64,000 nt of DNA from Chitinophaga chungangae (GTDB taxonomy: Bacteria; Bacteroidota; Bacteroidia; Chitinophagales; Chitinophagaceae), in NCBI RefSeq assembly GCF_017742215.1, contig NZ_JAGHKP010000006.1, positions 45,802-109,801 on the forward strand. The letters run 5' to 3'. The position numbers and the translations under genes were made by a program. The notes beneath the pieces are model-generated. The model was not told the origin of the DNA, did not search any database, and worked only from the letters and a program-made list of their open reading frames with translations. Shown piece by piece: positions 35,055 to 43,360 of this stretch; position 1 is the first letter of the stretch; every line of letters begins with the position of its first letter.

Positions 35055-35147
35055 ATGGTTTGCCTTTTCATGGCAACGCCTCACGGCGCCGCCTATTGAG
35101 AATGAGTTTTTTGTTTGTTGAATGCGCCCTTTTTGGGCGGCATGGCG

Positions 35148-35155
35148 CAAAATTA
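35148..35155 (-). promoter_or_regulatory. Candidate -7 element for kdsA
   Basis: TAATTTTG on the minus strand fits TAnnTTTG, 93 bp before the kdsA start. A short hairpin (GCGCCC and GGGCGG arms, 35124-35140) would lie in the leader. No clear -33 element is at the right spacing. Confidence 0.3.
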
Positions 35156-35272
35156 GCTTATTTCCGGTTAAGGCTGATGAGCAGGTTACGAATCAGAACA
35201 CCCGCGGCCGCAAATTGTTATTGTATTGTCATTGTTTGGAATGGCAATTCGGGTAATATTGCGGGTTGAAAT

Positions 35273-35280
35273 TAAATTTG
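35273..35280 (+). promoter_or_regulatory. Candidate -7 element for the threonine dehydrogenase gene
   Basis: TAAATTTG matches TAnnTTTG, 24 bp before the start codon. The -33 position has no TTG. Confidence 0.35.
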
Positions 35281-35304
35281 GGCACAAATCTATATAACCT
35301 CCAT

Positions 35305-36261
35305 ATGAAGAAAGATAAGATACTGGTAATTGGCGCATGCGGACAAATAGGCGTGGAACTGACCCTCGCCCTGCGGAAAATGTATGGCGACGGCAACGTG
35401 GTGGCGTCTGACCTCCGCGAAGAACATGAGCTGCTGAAAGGCACCGGCCCGTACGTTTCCCTCGACGTGATGAACAAAGAAATGCTGCACGTGCTGGTGA
35501 TCCGTCACAACATCACCCAGATCTATCTCCTGGCCGCCATCCTGAGCGCTACCGGCGAAAAGAACCCGCTGCTGGCATGGCATATCAACATGGCCAGCCT
35601 GCTCAATGTGCTGGACATCGCAAAGGAAGAAGGCCTCGACAAAATCTACTGGCCCAGCTCCATCGCCGTGTTCGGGCCAGACAGCCCCAAGCGGGAAACG
35701 CCGCAGCACACCGTGATAGAGCCCACCACCATTTACGGCATCAGCAAATTCGCCGGAGAGCGCTGGTGCGAATATTACAACACCCGCTACGGCATCGACG
35801 TGCGCAGCCTGCGATACCCCGGCCTTATCAGCTACAAATCGGCCCCGGGCGGCGGCACCACCGATTACGCCGTGGAGATCTACCACGACGCGCTCGAAGA
35901 AGGTTCCTACAAATGTTTCCTGAAAGAAGACACTTACCTGCCCATGATGTACATGCCCGACGCCATCCGCGCCACCATCGAGCTGATGGAAGCGGAAAGC
36001 GCGCGCATCGGGGTACGCTCCGCATACAATCTTTCCGCCATGAGTTTCTCCCCGAAAGAGATCTCCGCCGCCATCAAAGAACATATTCCCACGTTCACCA
36101 TCAGCTACGAGCCGGACTACCGCCAGCAGATCGCAGATGGATGGCCGCAAAGCATCGACGACGAACTGGCTGCGAAACACTGGGGCTGGAAACCCGAATT
36201 CGACCTTCAGAAAATGACGGCGGATATGTTAAAGAATCTGAAACTGCAGAAAGGGATGTAG
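35305..36261 (+). CDS. tdh: L-threonine 3-dehydrogenase, SDR (epimerase-like) type
   Basis: A 318-aa NAD-dependent enzyme of the extended SDR family. The Rossmann motif is GACGQIGVEL at residues 9-18, the catalytic motif YGISK is near 150, and LRYPGLIS, GGGTTDYAVEIYHDAL and PMMYMPDAIRATIELM match the SDR-type threonine dehydrogenases known from Flavobacterium and Cupriavidus. The reaction oxidises L-threonine to 2-amino-3-ketobutyrate. A generic UDP-sugar epimerase is unlikely given those motifs. No kbl (2-amino-3-ketobutyrate CoA ligase) is adjacent. The start at 35305 begins directly before the Rossmann fold. Confidence 0.85.
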   Translation: MKKDKILVIGACGQIGVELTLALRKMYGDGNVVASDLREEHELLKGTGPYVSLDVMNKEMLHVLVIRHNITQIYLLAAILSATGEKNPLLAWHINMASLLNVLDIAKEEGLDKIYWPSSIAVFGPDSPKRETPQHTVIEPTTIYGISKFAGERWCEYYNTRYGIDVRSLRYPGLISYKSAPGGGTTDYAVEIYHDALEEGSYKCFLKEDTYLPMMYMPDAIRATIELMEAESARIGVRSAYNLSAMSFSPKEISAAIKEHIPTFTISYEPDYRQQIADGWPQSIDDELAAKHWGWKPEFDLQKMTADMLKNLKLQKGM

Positions 36262-36284
36262 GTGTCCCTTTTCTCTCATAATTA

Positions 36285-36313
36285 GCCTTCCCGCTCAACG
36301 GGAAGGCTTTTTT
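36285..36313 (+). terminator. Terminator after the threonine dehydrogenase gene
   Basis: A 9-bp stem (36285-36293 with 36299-36307), loop CTCAA, then six T. Confidence 0.88.
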
Positions 36314-36366
36314 ATCGCCGGAAAGATATATAGTAAATATTGCGTATATTTACATGCACCTATCCT

Positions 36367-37974
36367 ATGAAACCGATGAGAAAAACCGCTATCCTGTGCC
36401 TGCTGGCGTGGTTCGCAATTCCTGCGCACGCACAGTTCACTACCATAGCCGAAAGCCAGGCGTTCCGCGAGCCGGAGGACGGTTCTGCCCGCATCCTTCA
36501 GCTGAAGAACGGCAACACGCTGTTCCTCCATTACACCAGCCGCGACGGCCTGGCGATACAATTGTTCGATTCGGCGCACCGCAGGGTGGATACTTTGCCG
36601 CCGGTTGTTAATTGGGCTTCTTTCAAAGGCGGTCATCTCGACGCGGCATTCGAAGCGGGCGGCGACGCGGCCCTGTTTATCAGCGACCGCGAGCTGAAAC
36701 ATCCGCGGATGCGGCGCCTCACCATCAGCGGGGTTACCGGGCAGCTGCAGGAAGACAGTGTGATCTCCGAGCCGGACAAGATCAACCTGCGCAAAAGGAA
36801 AGTGAGCACGGCTTCCGATTTTTTAGTGATCAAAGACCCATGGTCGGAGAGTTATGCCGTGTGGATGTATTTCAACACCGATGAGGAAACCGACGGCGGT
36901 TACCAGATCGTGCATTACGGTGCGGGCCACCGCGAGATCAGCCGCGCGCGTTTTAAGAATTTCAATCAGGACCAGCCGTTCCGGTACTGGGATATGGCGG
37001 TGATCGGCGAAGAGCAATTATGCATACTCGGCATGGAAGAATACAAAACGCCGGAGCTGAAAGACAGTACCGTGCTAAAACTCGCTACGCTCGACAAAGG
37101 CAGGATCTTCTTCACCTTCCACGACCTGAAATTCCCGGAAGGCGTAAACACGGTAGGCGGCTTCATCAAATACAACCCTTATACCGACCAGCTTTTGCTG
37201 ATGCAGGCAGTGAAGGAAGACGATAAAAAATCGCAGAAGACCAGCACTTATCTCGCCACCGTGAAGCTGCACAGCATGAACGTGTCTTACCCGCGCGAGA
37301 TCTACCTCGATAAAGTGAACCGCAAAAGCATCGAAGTGTTCGGGCCGAAGGAAGAATATGCGGGCGTGCCGCAGAATATTTTCATCAAGGAAGACGGCTC
37401 GTATGCCATCGTGTTCGAGGAGCTGGACAATCACGTGCGGATGATGAACAACATTCCCACCGTGATCAGTACCGTGCTGGCGAACGTGGCCGTGGTGGAC
37501 TTCAATGCGGAAGGCAAAGAGATGAACAGCTGGATGGTGCCCAAACGGCAGATCAACCAGGGCGTGATCATGAGACCGTTTTATGTGAAGAACCGCGAGA
37601 ATGTGCAGGAGAAGCTGAACTGGGAAGACCGGTACAAATTTTTCACCTACATCCCCGGATACATTCTCATCAACGATCTCGACGAAAAACATAAACAGCT
37701 GGAGCGCGGTAAACAGGCCGCCATCAGGGACGTGAGCAACTGTTACGGGTATTTTTACGAACTGCGCGGGGAAGAAACGATCCCGGAGCGCGATTTGGTT
37801 TTTACGCTGGAAGAGCGGCAGGTGGCGATGTTTTCGATAGCCGATTACGATGCGGAAAAACGCAGGCTGGTAACGCTGAAACGCACGCAGGAAAACAGGA
37901 AGGGCGTGAAGCTGGTGTGGCTGGACGTGGCGCCGCCCCGGGAGCGGGAAACCCGCATGGCGAAAGGGAATTAA
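36367..37974 (+). CDS. Secreted protein of unknown function
   Basis: A 535-aa exported protein with a signal peptide (about residues 1-23, ending AHAQ). I do not recognise a family. The first 300 residues show repeated strand pairs such as ILQLKNGNTLFLHYTSRDG and LCILGMEEYKTPELKD, suggesting a beta-propeller; the rest is mixed and charged, ending with RPPRE-like basic residues. No lipobox or T9SS C-terminal signal is obvious. Its 3' end is convergent with cysN and both share a terminator. Confidence 0.7.
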   Translation: MKPMRKTAILCLLAWFAIPAHAQFTTIAESQAFREPEDGSARILQLKNGNTLFLHYTSRDGLAIQLFDSAHRRVDTLPPVVNWASFKGGHLDAAFEAGGDAALFISDRELKHPRMRRLTISGVTGQLQEDSVISEPDKINLRKRKVSTASDFLVIKDPWSESYAVWMYFNTDEETDGGYQIVHYGAGHREISRARFKNFNQDQPFRYWDMAVIGEEQLCILGMEEYKTPELKDSTVLKLATLDKGRIFFTFHDLKFPEGVNTVGGFIKYNPYTDQLLLMQAVKEDDKKSQKTSTYLATVKLHSMNVSYPREIYLDKVNRKSIEVFGPKEEYAGVPQNIFIKEDGSYAIVFEELDNHVRMMNNIPTVISTVLANVAVVDFNAEGKEMNSWMVPKRQINQGVIMRPFYVKNRENVQEKLNWEDRYKFFTYIPGYILINDLDEKHKQLERGKQAAIRDVSNCYGYFYELRGEETIPERDLVFTLEERQVAMFSIADYDAEKRRLVTLKRTQENRKGVKLVWLDVAPPRERETRMAKGN

Positions 37975-37990
37975 TGGTTCACTGGAATAA

Positions 37991-38032
37991 AAAAAGTAAA
38001 GCCGGGGCAATGCTGCGCCGGCTTTTTATTTT
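37991..38032. terminator. Bidirectional terminator between the unknown secreted gene and cysN
   Basis: An 8-bp stem (37998-38005 with 38018-38025) with A tracts on the left and T tracts on the right. Confidence 0.75.
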
Positions 38033-38052
38033 AGTTGACAGATGGTCCTTTG

Positions 38053-39297
38053 TTATTCCACGAAACCTATTGCCACGGTGGAGTTGCTGAACTCGTCCAC
38101 CAAAATGAACGTGCCGTTTGCCGGGTTTATTGCGTAAACATCGGCGAACACGGGCTGGGCGGTTTTGAGGGAGATGCGCCCGATATCGTTGAGGCCCATT
38201 TCCGTTTTGGTTTCGGTGCGGTTGGTGGTTACCTCGGTAACGCCCAGTATCTGCTGCACTTTGGCTTTGATGCGGTTGGCGCCGTGCTGGAGCAGGTAGG
38301 TTTTACCGGGCATCAGTTTCTGCTGGTCCATCCAGCAAATCTGCGCGGTAATTTCCTTGCGGCCTTCGGGGACGTTGCCCGGTGTGGCCAGCAGGTTGCC
38401 GCGGCTGATATCGATCTCGTCTTCGAGGGTGATCACCACGCTGTCTCCCGCATGTGCGGATGGCAGCTGCTGCTCGAATTTTTCGATGGATTTGATCTTG
38501 CTGCGCTGCCCGTTGTGCAGCGATACGATTTCTTCGCCAACATGGAAGCTGCCGCTGGACACCTTGCCTGCAAAGCCGCGGAAGTCGTGGTACTGCTCGT
38601 TTTTCGGGCGTATCACGTATTGCACGGGGAAGCGGGAAGGGTGTTCGTGATCGTCTGCATCGAAGGTGATCTTTTCCAGGTAATCCAGCAGGGGCTGGCC
38701 TTTGTACCAGGAGATCTTGTCGGTGCTGTTCACCACGTTTTCGCCGTAGAGGCTGGACATGGGAACGATCTGCACGTCTTTTCCTTCATAAAAAGAACCT
38801 TTCAGCAGCTGCTGGAAATCTTCCGTGATCTGGTTGTAGCGCGCCTCGTCGTAATCCACCAGGTCCATTTTGTTGATGCACACCACCAGGTGGGGGATAC
38901 GCAGCATGCACGCGATGAAGAAGTGACGGTAGGTTTGCTCCACGATGCCTTTGCGCGCATCGATGAGGATGAGCGACACCTGGGCGGTGGAAGCGCCGGT
39001 AACCATGTTGCGGGTATATTCAAAGTGGCCGGGCGTATCGGCGATAATGTATTTGCGGTTGGGCGTGGAGAAATAAATGTGCGCCACGTCGATAGTGATG
39101 CCCTGTTCGCGTTCGGCGATGAGGCCGTCCGTCAGCAGGGAGAGATCGGTGAAATCGAGCCCTTTGCGTTTGCTGGCAGCCGTGAGGGCTTCCATTTTGT
39201 CCTGCGTGATGGATTTGGTATCGAACAGGAGGCGCCCGATAAGGGTGCTTTTGCCATCGTCCACACTACCGGAGGTGGTTATACGTAAAACGTCCAT
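38053..39297 (-). CDS. cysN: Sulfate adenylyltransferase subunit 1 (GTPase)
   Basis: A 414-aa translation-factor-type GTPase that drives ATP sulfurylase. G motifs are GSVDDGKST (10-18), DTPGH and NKMD; the C-terminal half has the two beta-barrels of the EF-Tu fold. No CysC (APS kinase) domain is fused, in line with direct use of APS by the cysH product. It is the last gene of the minus-strand cysH-cysD-cysN unit, 23 bp after cysD. Confidence 0.95.
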   Translation of the reverse strand: MDVLRITTSGSVDDGKSTLIGRLLFDTKSITQDKMEALTAASKRKGLDFTDLSLLTDGLIAEREQGITIDVAHIYFSTPNRKYIIADTPGHFEYTRNMVTGASTAQVSLILIDARKGIVEQTYRHFFIACMLRIPHLVVCINKMDLVDYDEARYNQITEDFQQLLKGSFYEGKDVQIVPMSSLYGENVVNSTDKISWYKGQPLLDYLEKITFDADDHEHPSRFPVQYVIRPKNEQYHDFRGFAGKVSSGSFHVGEEIVSLHNGQRSKIKSIEKFEQQLPSAHAGDSVVITLEDEIDISRGNLLATPGNVPEGRKEITAQICWMDQQKLMPGKTYLLQHGANRIKAKVQQILGVTEVTTNRTETKTEMGLNDIGRISLKTAQPVFADVYAINPANGTFILVDEFSNSTVAIGFVE

Positions 39298-39320
39298 GTT
39301 GAAAAATTCGTTGTTCGTGA

Positions 39321-40226
39321 TTAAAAATAACCGGCCTGTTTGCGTTTTTCCATCGCGGCTTCGGAACGTTTGTCGTCGATCCTGGCGCCTCTTTCGGAGA
39401 TCTTGGCGGCGAGTATCTCGGTGATGATGTCTTCCAGCTTGTCTGCTTCAGACAACACGGCCGCGGTACAGGTCATATCGCCCACCGTGCGGAAGCGCAC
39501 TTTCGAACGGAAAGGCACTTCTTCCTCGGTGGTATTGAGGAATTCGGAATAAGGCCAGTACATCCCGTCGCGCTCGATGATCTCGCGTTCGTGGGAGAAA
39601 TAGATGGAAGGGATGGCGAGTTTTTCTTCGCGGATGTAATTCCATACGTCCAGCTCCGTCCAGTTGGAAATGGGGAATACGCGCACGTTCTCACCGATAT
39701 GGATCCGGCCGTTGAGATGGTCGAACAGTTCGGGGCGCTGAATTTTGGCGTTCCAGCTGCCGAACTCGTCGCGCACGGAAAAGATCCTTTCCTTGGCGCG
39801 GGCTTTTTCTTCATCGCGGCGGGCTCCGCCGATGCAGGCGTCGAATTTCAGCTCTTCGATGGCATCGAGAAGGGTAACGGTTTGAAGGGCGTTGCGGGAA
39901 GCGTATTTGCCGGTTTCTTCTTTCACTTTTCCCTGGTCGATGCTGTCCTGCACATTACGCACGATCAGCTCGAGGCCGAGGGTTTCCACGAGCCAGTCGC
40001 GGAACTGGATGGTTTCGGGGAAGTTATGGCCGGTGTCTACATGCAATAACGGAAAAGGGATCTTACCCGGGTGAAAGGCTTTCTGGGCCAGGCGTACGAG
40101 GGTGATAGAGTCTTTGCCGCCGGAAAAAAGGATGGCGGGCTTTTCAAACTGCGCAGCGGTTTCGCGGAGGATGTAGATCGCTTCATCTTCCAGGGCCCGC
40201 GGGAATTGCCATTGAATACTACTCAT
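39321..40226 (-). CDS. cysD: Sulfate adenylyltransferase subunit 2
   Basis: A 301-aa ATP pyrophosphatase-type subunit that forms adenylyl sulfate (APS) from ATP and sulfate with CysN. The PP-loop is LFSGGKDSITL near residue 33; HVDTGHNFPET and CIGGARRDEEKARAKER are further signatures. It ends EKRKQAGYF, typical of the family. The start at 40226 (MSSIQWQF) is chosen over 40292 because the family begins just before the PP-loop domain. It is 20 bp after cysH. Confidence 0.95.
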   Translation of the reverse strand: MSSIQWQFPRALEDEAIYILRETAAQFEKPAILFSGGKDSITLVRLAQKAFHPGKIPFPLLHVDTGHNFPETIQFRDWLVETLGLELIVRNVQDSIDQGKVKEETGKYASRNALQTVTLLDAIEELKFDACIGGARRDEEKARAKERIFSVRDEFGSWNAKIQRPELFDHLNGRIHIGENVRVFPISNWTELDVWNYIREEKLAIPSIYFSHEREIIERDGMYWPYSEFLNTTEEEVPFRSKVRFRTVGDMTCTAAVLSEADKLEDIITEILAAKISERGARIDDKRSEAAMEKRKQAGYF

Positions 40227-40246
40227 TATCTTGCTATTAAACTTGA

Positions 40247-40936
40247 TCAACTGCTGTGTAAACCGCATTCTTTTTTCGAAGTTTCCCACCACCAGCGGCC
40301 GGCGCGTGGGTGTTCTCCCGGTTCTATGGCACGGGTGCAGGGTGCGCAGCCGATGCTGATAAAACCTTTGTCGTGCAGTTTATTATAAGGCACGTTATTT
40401 TCTTTCAGGTATGCGATCATGTCTTCGTACGTCCATTGGATGAGCGGGTTGTATTTCCACAACTGCCTGCTTTCATCCCACTCCAGCGCTGGCATATCCT
40501 GGCGGTTTTCGCTCTGTTCGGCGCGCAGCCCGGTTATCCAGACTTTCGTGCCATGCAGTGCGCGGTTGAGGGGCACTACTTTACGGATGTAACAGCATTC
40601 CTTGCGGTTATCGACGGATTCATAAAAACTGTTGGCGCCTTTTTCCTTTACCAGGGCTTCTACGGCCGATGTTTCCGGGAAGTACACTTCGAAATGCTGT
40701 TTGTAGCGGGCGAGGGTGAGGTCCATCAGGTCGTAGGTTTCCTGGAAGAGACGGCCTGTGTCCAGCGTAAATACGCGAACGGGCAGCTGGTTCCGCCAGA
40801 TGATGTCTGCCAGTACCTGGTCTTCCTGACCAAATGAAGTGGAAAAAGCGACTGCGCCGGGAAATTCTTCTGTCAATACGCGTATTCCTGCTGCAATATC
40901 CTTTTGTTGGGCCACCAGCCCTGCTAAATCTTTCAT
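40247..40936 (-). CDS. cysH: Assimilatory adenylyl-sulfate (APS) reductase
   Basis: A 229-aa thiol reductase that reduces activated sulfate to sulfite. The PP-loop-like STSFGQEDQV and LDTGRLFQETY bind substrate. The double CC in KECCYIRK and a later GCAPCTR give the four Cys of a [4Fe-4S] cluster, which marks the APS-specific type rather than the PAPS type. The catalytic Cys is in the C-terminal KKECGLH. The absence of an APS kinase domain nearby fits. The start at 40936 lies 13 codons into a longer open frame and gives the usual N-terminus. Confidence 0.93.
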   Translation of the reverse strand: MKDLAGLVAQQKDIAAGIRVLTEEFPGAVAFSTSFGQEDQVLADIIWRNQLPVRVFTLDTGRLFQETYDLMDLTLARYKQHFEVYFPETSAVEALVKEKGANSFYESVDNRKECCYIRKVVPLNRALHGTKVWITGLRAEQSENRQDMPALEWDESRQLWKYNPLIQWTYEDMIAYLKENNVPYNKLHDKGFISIGCAPCTRAIEPGEHPRAGRWWWETSKKECGLHSS

Positions 40937-40961
40937 AATGCTTCCTCTCGTTGCCTGACAG

Positions 40962-40969
40962 CAAAAATA
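40962..40969 (-). promoter_or_regulatory. Candidate -7 element for cysH
   Basis: TATTTTTG on the minus strand matches TAnnTTTG, 26 bp before the cysH start. Just upstream (40978-40993 on the plus strand) lies CCTAT-N7-ATAG, a small dyad that could hold a regulator, possibly the Rrf2 protein. Confidence 0.4.
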
Positions 40970-41078
40970 CATAAATCCTATAAAAAAGATAGACTAAAAT
41001 GACAAGTGTGGGAAAAAATCTTTGTGTGGGCGAAAAAGCTGAAAAAACGTACTTGATTGAAAATCAGCTAAATAAAGG

Positions 41079-41103
41079 AAGAGCCTTGGAATCCAAGGCT
41101 CTT
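41079..41103. repeat. 25-bp near-perfect palindrome upstream of cysH
   Basis: Arms AAGAGCCTTGGA (41079-41090) and TCCAAGGCTCTT (41092-41103) flank a single A. On either strand it would form an 11-bp hairpin with a 3-nt loop, without a T run. It is about 145 bp before the cysH start. It may be a protein site or a remnant terminator. Confidence 0.6.
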
Positions 41104-41367
41104 GCAACTTTCCTGGGGAACGTTTTTATCATCAAACTCTCTGAAATGCGATGGGAAAGTATACGCGTTAACAAGGGTAGGGGCAATGCCGCTATTTCCA
41201 TTGCAACAGGTATACCTGGTAACTTGTTTTCCAGGTGTAATCAGTACCTAGTACGTTGTTATACACAAAGTTATCGGAGAGGCGAACGCTGTACAATACC
41301 TAGTTATAAGTATTTTTTCACTGTGCTTCATTAACATCCGGCGGCGGGGATGCGGCGTTTCATTAAC

Positions 41368-41399
41368 AAAAAAAAGGGAAAGACCCACGGCCTTTCCCT
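41368..41399 (-). terminator. Terminator after the Rrf2 gene
   Basis: An 8-bp stem (41375-41382 with 41392-41399) is followed on the minus strand by eight or more T. Confidence 0.8.
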
Positions 41400-41422
41400 G
41401 CTTATAAACCCATATAACGATG

Positions 41423-41839
41423 TTAATCCCTGGTCAGAATATCTTTGAGGGACTTGTTTTCCAATAGTTTAAGGGTGGCGTCCCTTACCCGGCTCATTAC
41501 CTCGTGAAGGCCGCAGATCGCTTCGTCTTTGCAGTTCTCGCAGCGTTCGTAATAGTTGAGGCTCACGCAGGGCAGGAGGGCGATGGGCCCGTCCAGCAAA
41601 CGGATGATGCGCGCCAAAGGTATTTCTTTGGGTGTGCGCATGAGGTAATACCCCCCGCCTTTGCCTTTTTTGCTTCCCAGGATACCGGCGTTCTTCAGCT
41701 CCAGGAGGATGTTTTCCAAAAATTTAATGGAAATGCTTTTCTCCGCCGCGATCTCCGAGATCAATATGGGGCCTTTGTCTACATTTTCCGCCAGGTAAAT
41801 TAATGCGTGGAACGCATATTGTGTTTTTTTAGACAACAT
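41423..41839 (-). CDS. Rrf2 family transcriptional regulator with Cys cluster
   Basis: A 138-aa winged-helix regulator. The N-terminal MLSKKTQYAFHALIYLA and ISIKFLENILLELKNAG with KGKGGGYYL match Rrf2. Near residues 90-112 four Cys occur as C-x8-C-x2-C-x5-C, followed by a His two residues on. Rrf2 proteins with Cys in this loop (IscR, NsrR, RirA) bind iron-sulfur clusters and sense iron, NO or redox state; CymR-type members without it regulate cysteine synthesis. Its place just upstream of the sulfate-reduction genes on the same strand suggests it controls them. Its own promoter element is at 41881-41888. Confidence 0.9.
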   Translation of the reverse strand: MLSKKTQYAFHALIYLAENVDKGPILISEIAAEKSISIKFLENILLELKNAGILGSKKGKGGGYYLMRTPKEIPLARIIRLLDGPIALLPCVSLNYYERCENCKDEAICGLHEVMSRVRDATLKLLENKSLKDILTRD

Positions 41840-41880
41840 ATTCGTTGATGCTCCTTATTGTTTATTGCACTCCCAAAACA

Positions 41881-41888
41881 CAAATATA
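41881..41888 (-). promoter_or_regulatory. Candidate -7 element for the Rrf2 gene
   Basis: TATATTTG on the minus strand fits TAnnTTTG, 41 bp before the start. It lies directly after a short GCCG/CGGC hairpin with a T run (41891-41912) that overlaps the dapB stop and may end the dapB transcript. Confidence 0.45.
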
Positions 41889-41914
41889 ACAAAAAGCTGC
41901 CGTTTTCGCGGCTG

Positions 41915-42631
41915 TTACAGGCTCAGCACGTCCTTCATCGTAAAGATGCCTTTTTTCCCTTTCAGCCACTCCGCGGCCGTTACGGCGCCGGCGGCAAAAC
42001 CTTCGCGGGAGTGTGCGGTATGGATGATGGTGATATCGTCGATCGGGGAATGATAGTTCACGATGTGCGTGCCCGGCGCGGGGTCTACCCGGCGGCTTTC
42101 GATGAACAGTTCTTCGGGATTGGAGGTATGTTCGTTCACCCAGGATTTTTTGCCCGGCAGCGCGTCTACGATCTGCTCCGCCAGGGTGATGGCGGTACCG
42201 CTGGGCGCGTCTTTTTTCTGCGTGTGATGGATCTCTTCCATGTGCACGTTGTACTGCGGCTGGGGCGCCATCAGTTCGGCCAGGCGGCGGTTCAGCTCAA
42301 AAAATATGTTCACGCCGATGCTGAAGTTACTGGCGTAGAGGAAAGCCTGGTGTTTTTCGAGGCATTGCGCTTTCACTTCCGGGAGTTTTTCGAGCCAGCC
42401 GGTGGTGCCGCATATAACGGGCACACCTGCGTCGAAACATTTGAGGATGTTGTGGTAAGCGGTTTCGGGCGTGGTGAACTCGATGGCAACGTCTGCTTTG
42501 GACAGCTGGTCTTTTTCCAGCAGTTCGGGGCTGTTGATGTCTATGCGGTGAATCACTTCGTGCCCGCGGCCCTGGGCGATGGCTTCGATGGCTTTGCCCA
42601 TTTTACCGTATCCGATCAATGCTATTTTCAT
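41915..42631 (-). CDS. dapB: 4-hydroxy-tetrahydrodipicolinate reductase
   Basis: A 238-aa lysine/diaminopimelate biosynthesis enzyme that reduces the DapA product with NAD(P)H. The Rossmann motif is IGYGKMGKAIE (residues 6-16); VICGTTGW is near residue 75 and the catalytic EIHHTQKKDAPSGTA near 130. It follows DUF5683 by 18 bp in the par-dap unit. DapB proteins of this group usually run about 240 residues. Confidence 0.95.
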   Translation of the reverse strand: MKIALIGYGKMGKAIEAIAQGRGHEVIHRIDINSPELLEKDQLSKADVAIEFTTPETAYHNILKCFDAGVPVICGTTGWLEKLPEVKAQCLEKHQAFLYASNFSIGVNIFFELNRRLAELMAPQPQYNVHMEEIHHTQKKDAPSGTAITLAEQIVDALPGKKSWVNEHTSNPEELFIESRRVDPAPGTHIVNYHSPIDDITIIHTAHSREGFAAGAVTAAEWLKGKKGIFTMKDVLSL

Positions 42632-42649
42632 ATCTGTGTAATAAGGTGT

Positions 42650-43360
42650 TTATCTGATTGCAATACCCTGCGGTTTGTTTTTGCGGGGGCTGAGAGAAAT
42701 GCTGACCCCGATGCCGAGCGTGCGGTTGTTGATCATGCGGGGGCTCACGCGCATGCTGAGGTCGTCGCTGATGTCGAACTGCCGCAAATGCGCAAACACC
42801 GTGGCATCCACGATATTGAGCGCGTAAGCCGCTACGAATACCAGCACGGAATAATCGACGTACTGGCGATAGCCGTCGCGGAGCAGGCGGAGGTCGCTGT
42901 CTGTATACCGCGGGTATTTATCCTGGAAGTCCGGGTTGTTCTGGTTGGCGACGCGTACGCGATAGGCGTCGCGGTATTCGCGGTACAGGTCCATGTTGCC
43001 GATAAAAAAGCCGGTGCTGATGCCGAGTGCGGCGTATACGAGCGGTACTTTCCAGTATTCGCGGTTGTAGATCTGGCCGAGGCCGGGGAGCACAGCGGAA
43101 TAAAAAGCGGCTTTGCGCGGGCTGTGCAGGGACTTGTAATTGGCGAGAAGGGTGTCTGCCGGGGAAATTGCCCGGGCGGTGGCCTGCGTAGTGTCTTTTT
43201 CAGCCACGGCGTTGCGGCGCAGCAGGGAATCCCTCAGCTGGGGGTTCACTGTCGTATCCTTCTGCGCATGGCTGTCGATGGCGGGTAAAAGAAACAGGCA
43301 CAAAAGAAAGTATACCAGGTACCCTGATCTATTTCTCACCGTATAATGATAATTTTTCAA
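42650..43360 (-). CDS. DUF5683 family membrane protein
   Basis: A 236-aa exported or membrane protein with a hydrophobic segment near residues 12-30 ending SHAQ. The family core is HSPRKAAFYSAVLPGLGQIYNREYWKVPLVY, with two or three hydrophobic stretches, and the C-terminal half has GIGVSISLSP, a beta-strand. The start overlaps the end of parB by 32 bp. In Bacteroidota this family sits regularly between parB and dapB; its function is unknown. Confidence 0.85.
   Translation of the reverse strand: MKNYHYTVRNRSGYLVYFLLCLFLLPAIDSHAQKDTTVNPQLRDSLLRRNAVAEKDTTQATARAISPADTLLANYKSLHSPRKAAFYSAVLPGLGQIYNREYWKVPLVYAALGISTGFFIGNMDLYREYRDAYRVRVANQNNPDFQDKYPRYTDSDLRLLRDGYRQYVDYSVLVFVAAYALNIVDATVFAHLRQFDISDDLSMRVSPRMINNRTLGIGVSISLSPRKNKPQGIAIR

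Larger units (their letters stand above)
40937..41422. other. Long intergenic region between cysH and the Rrf2 gene
   Basis: These 486 bp hold the terminator of the Rrf2 gene (41368-41399), a 25-bp near-perfect palindrome (41079-41103), a small repeat GTACCTAGTAC near 41248, and a candidate -7 element for cysH (40962-40969). The only sizeable open frame (40999-41334, plus strand, 111 codons) has an unlikely composition for this genome and no recognisable domain, so I do not call it a gene. I see no known riboswitch or RNA gene. Confidence 0.6.

Noticed and set aside
40999..41334. Open frame of 111 codons on the plus strand between cysH and the Rrf2 gene
   Set aside because: No recognisable domain, no promoter or start context, composition unlike the neighbouring genes, and it spans the palindrome; it looks like chance.
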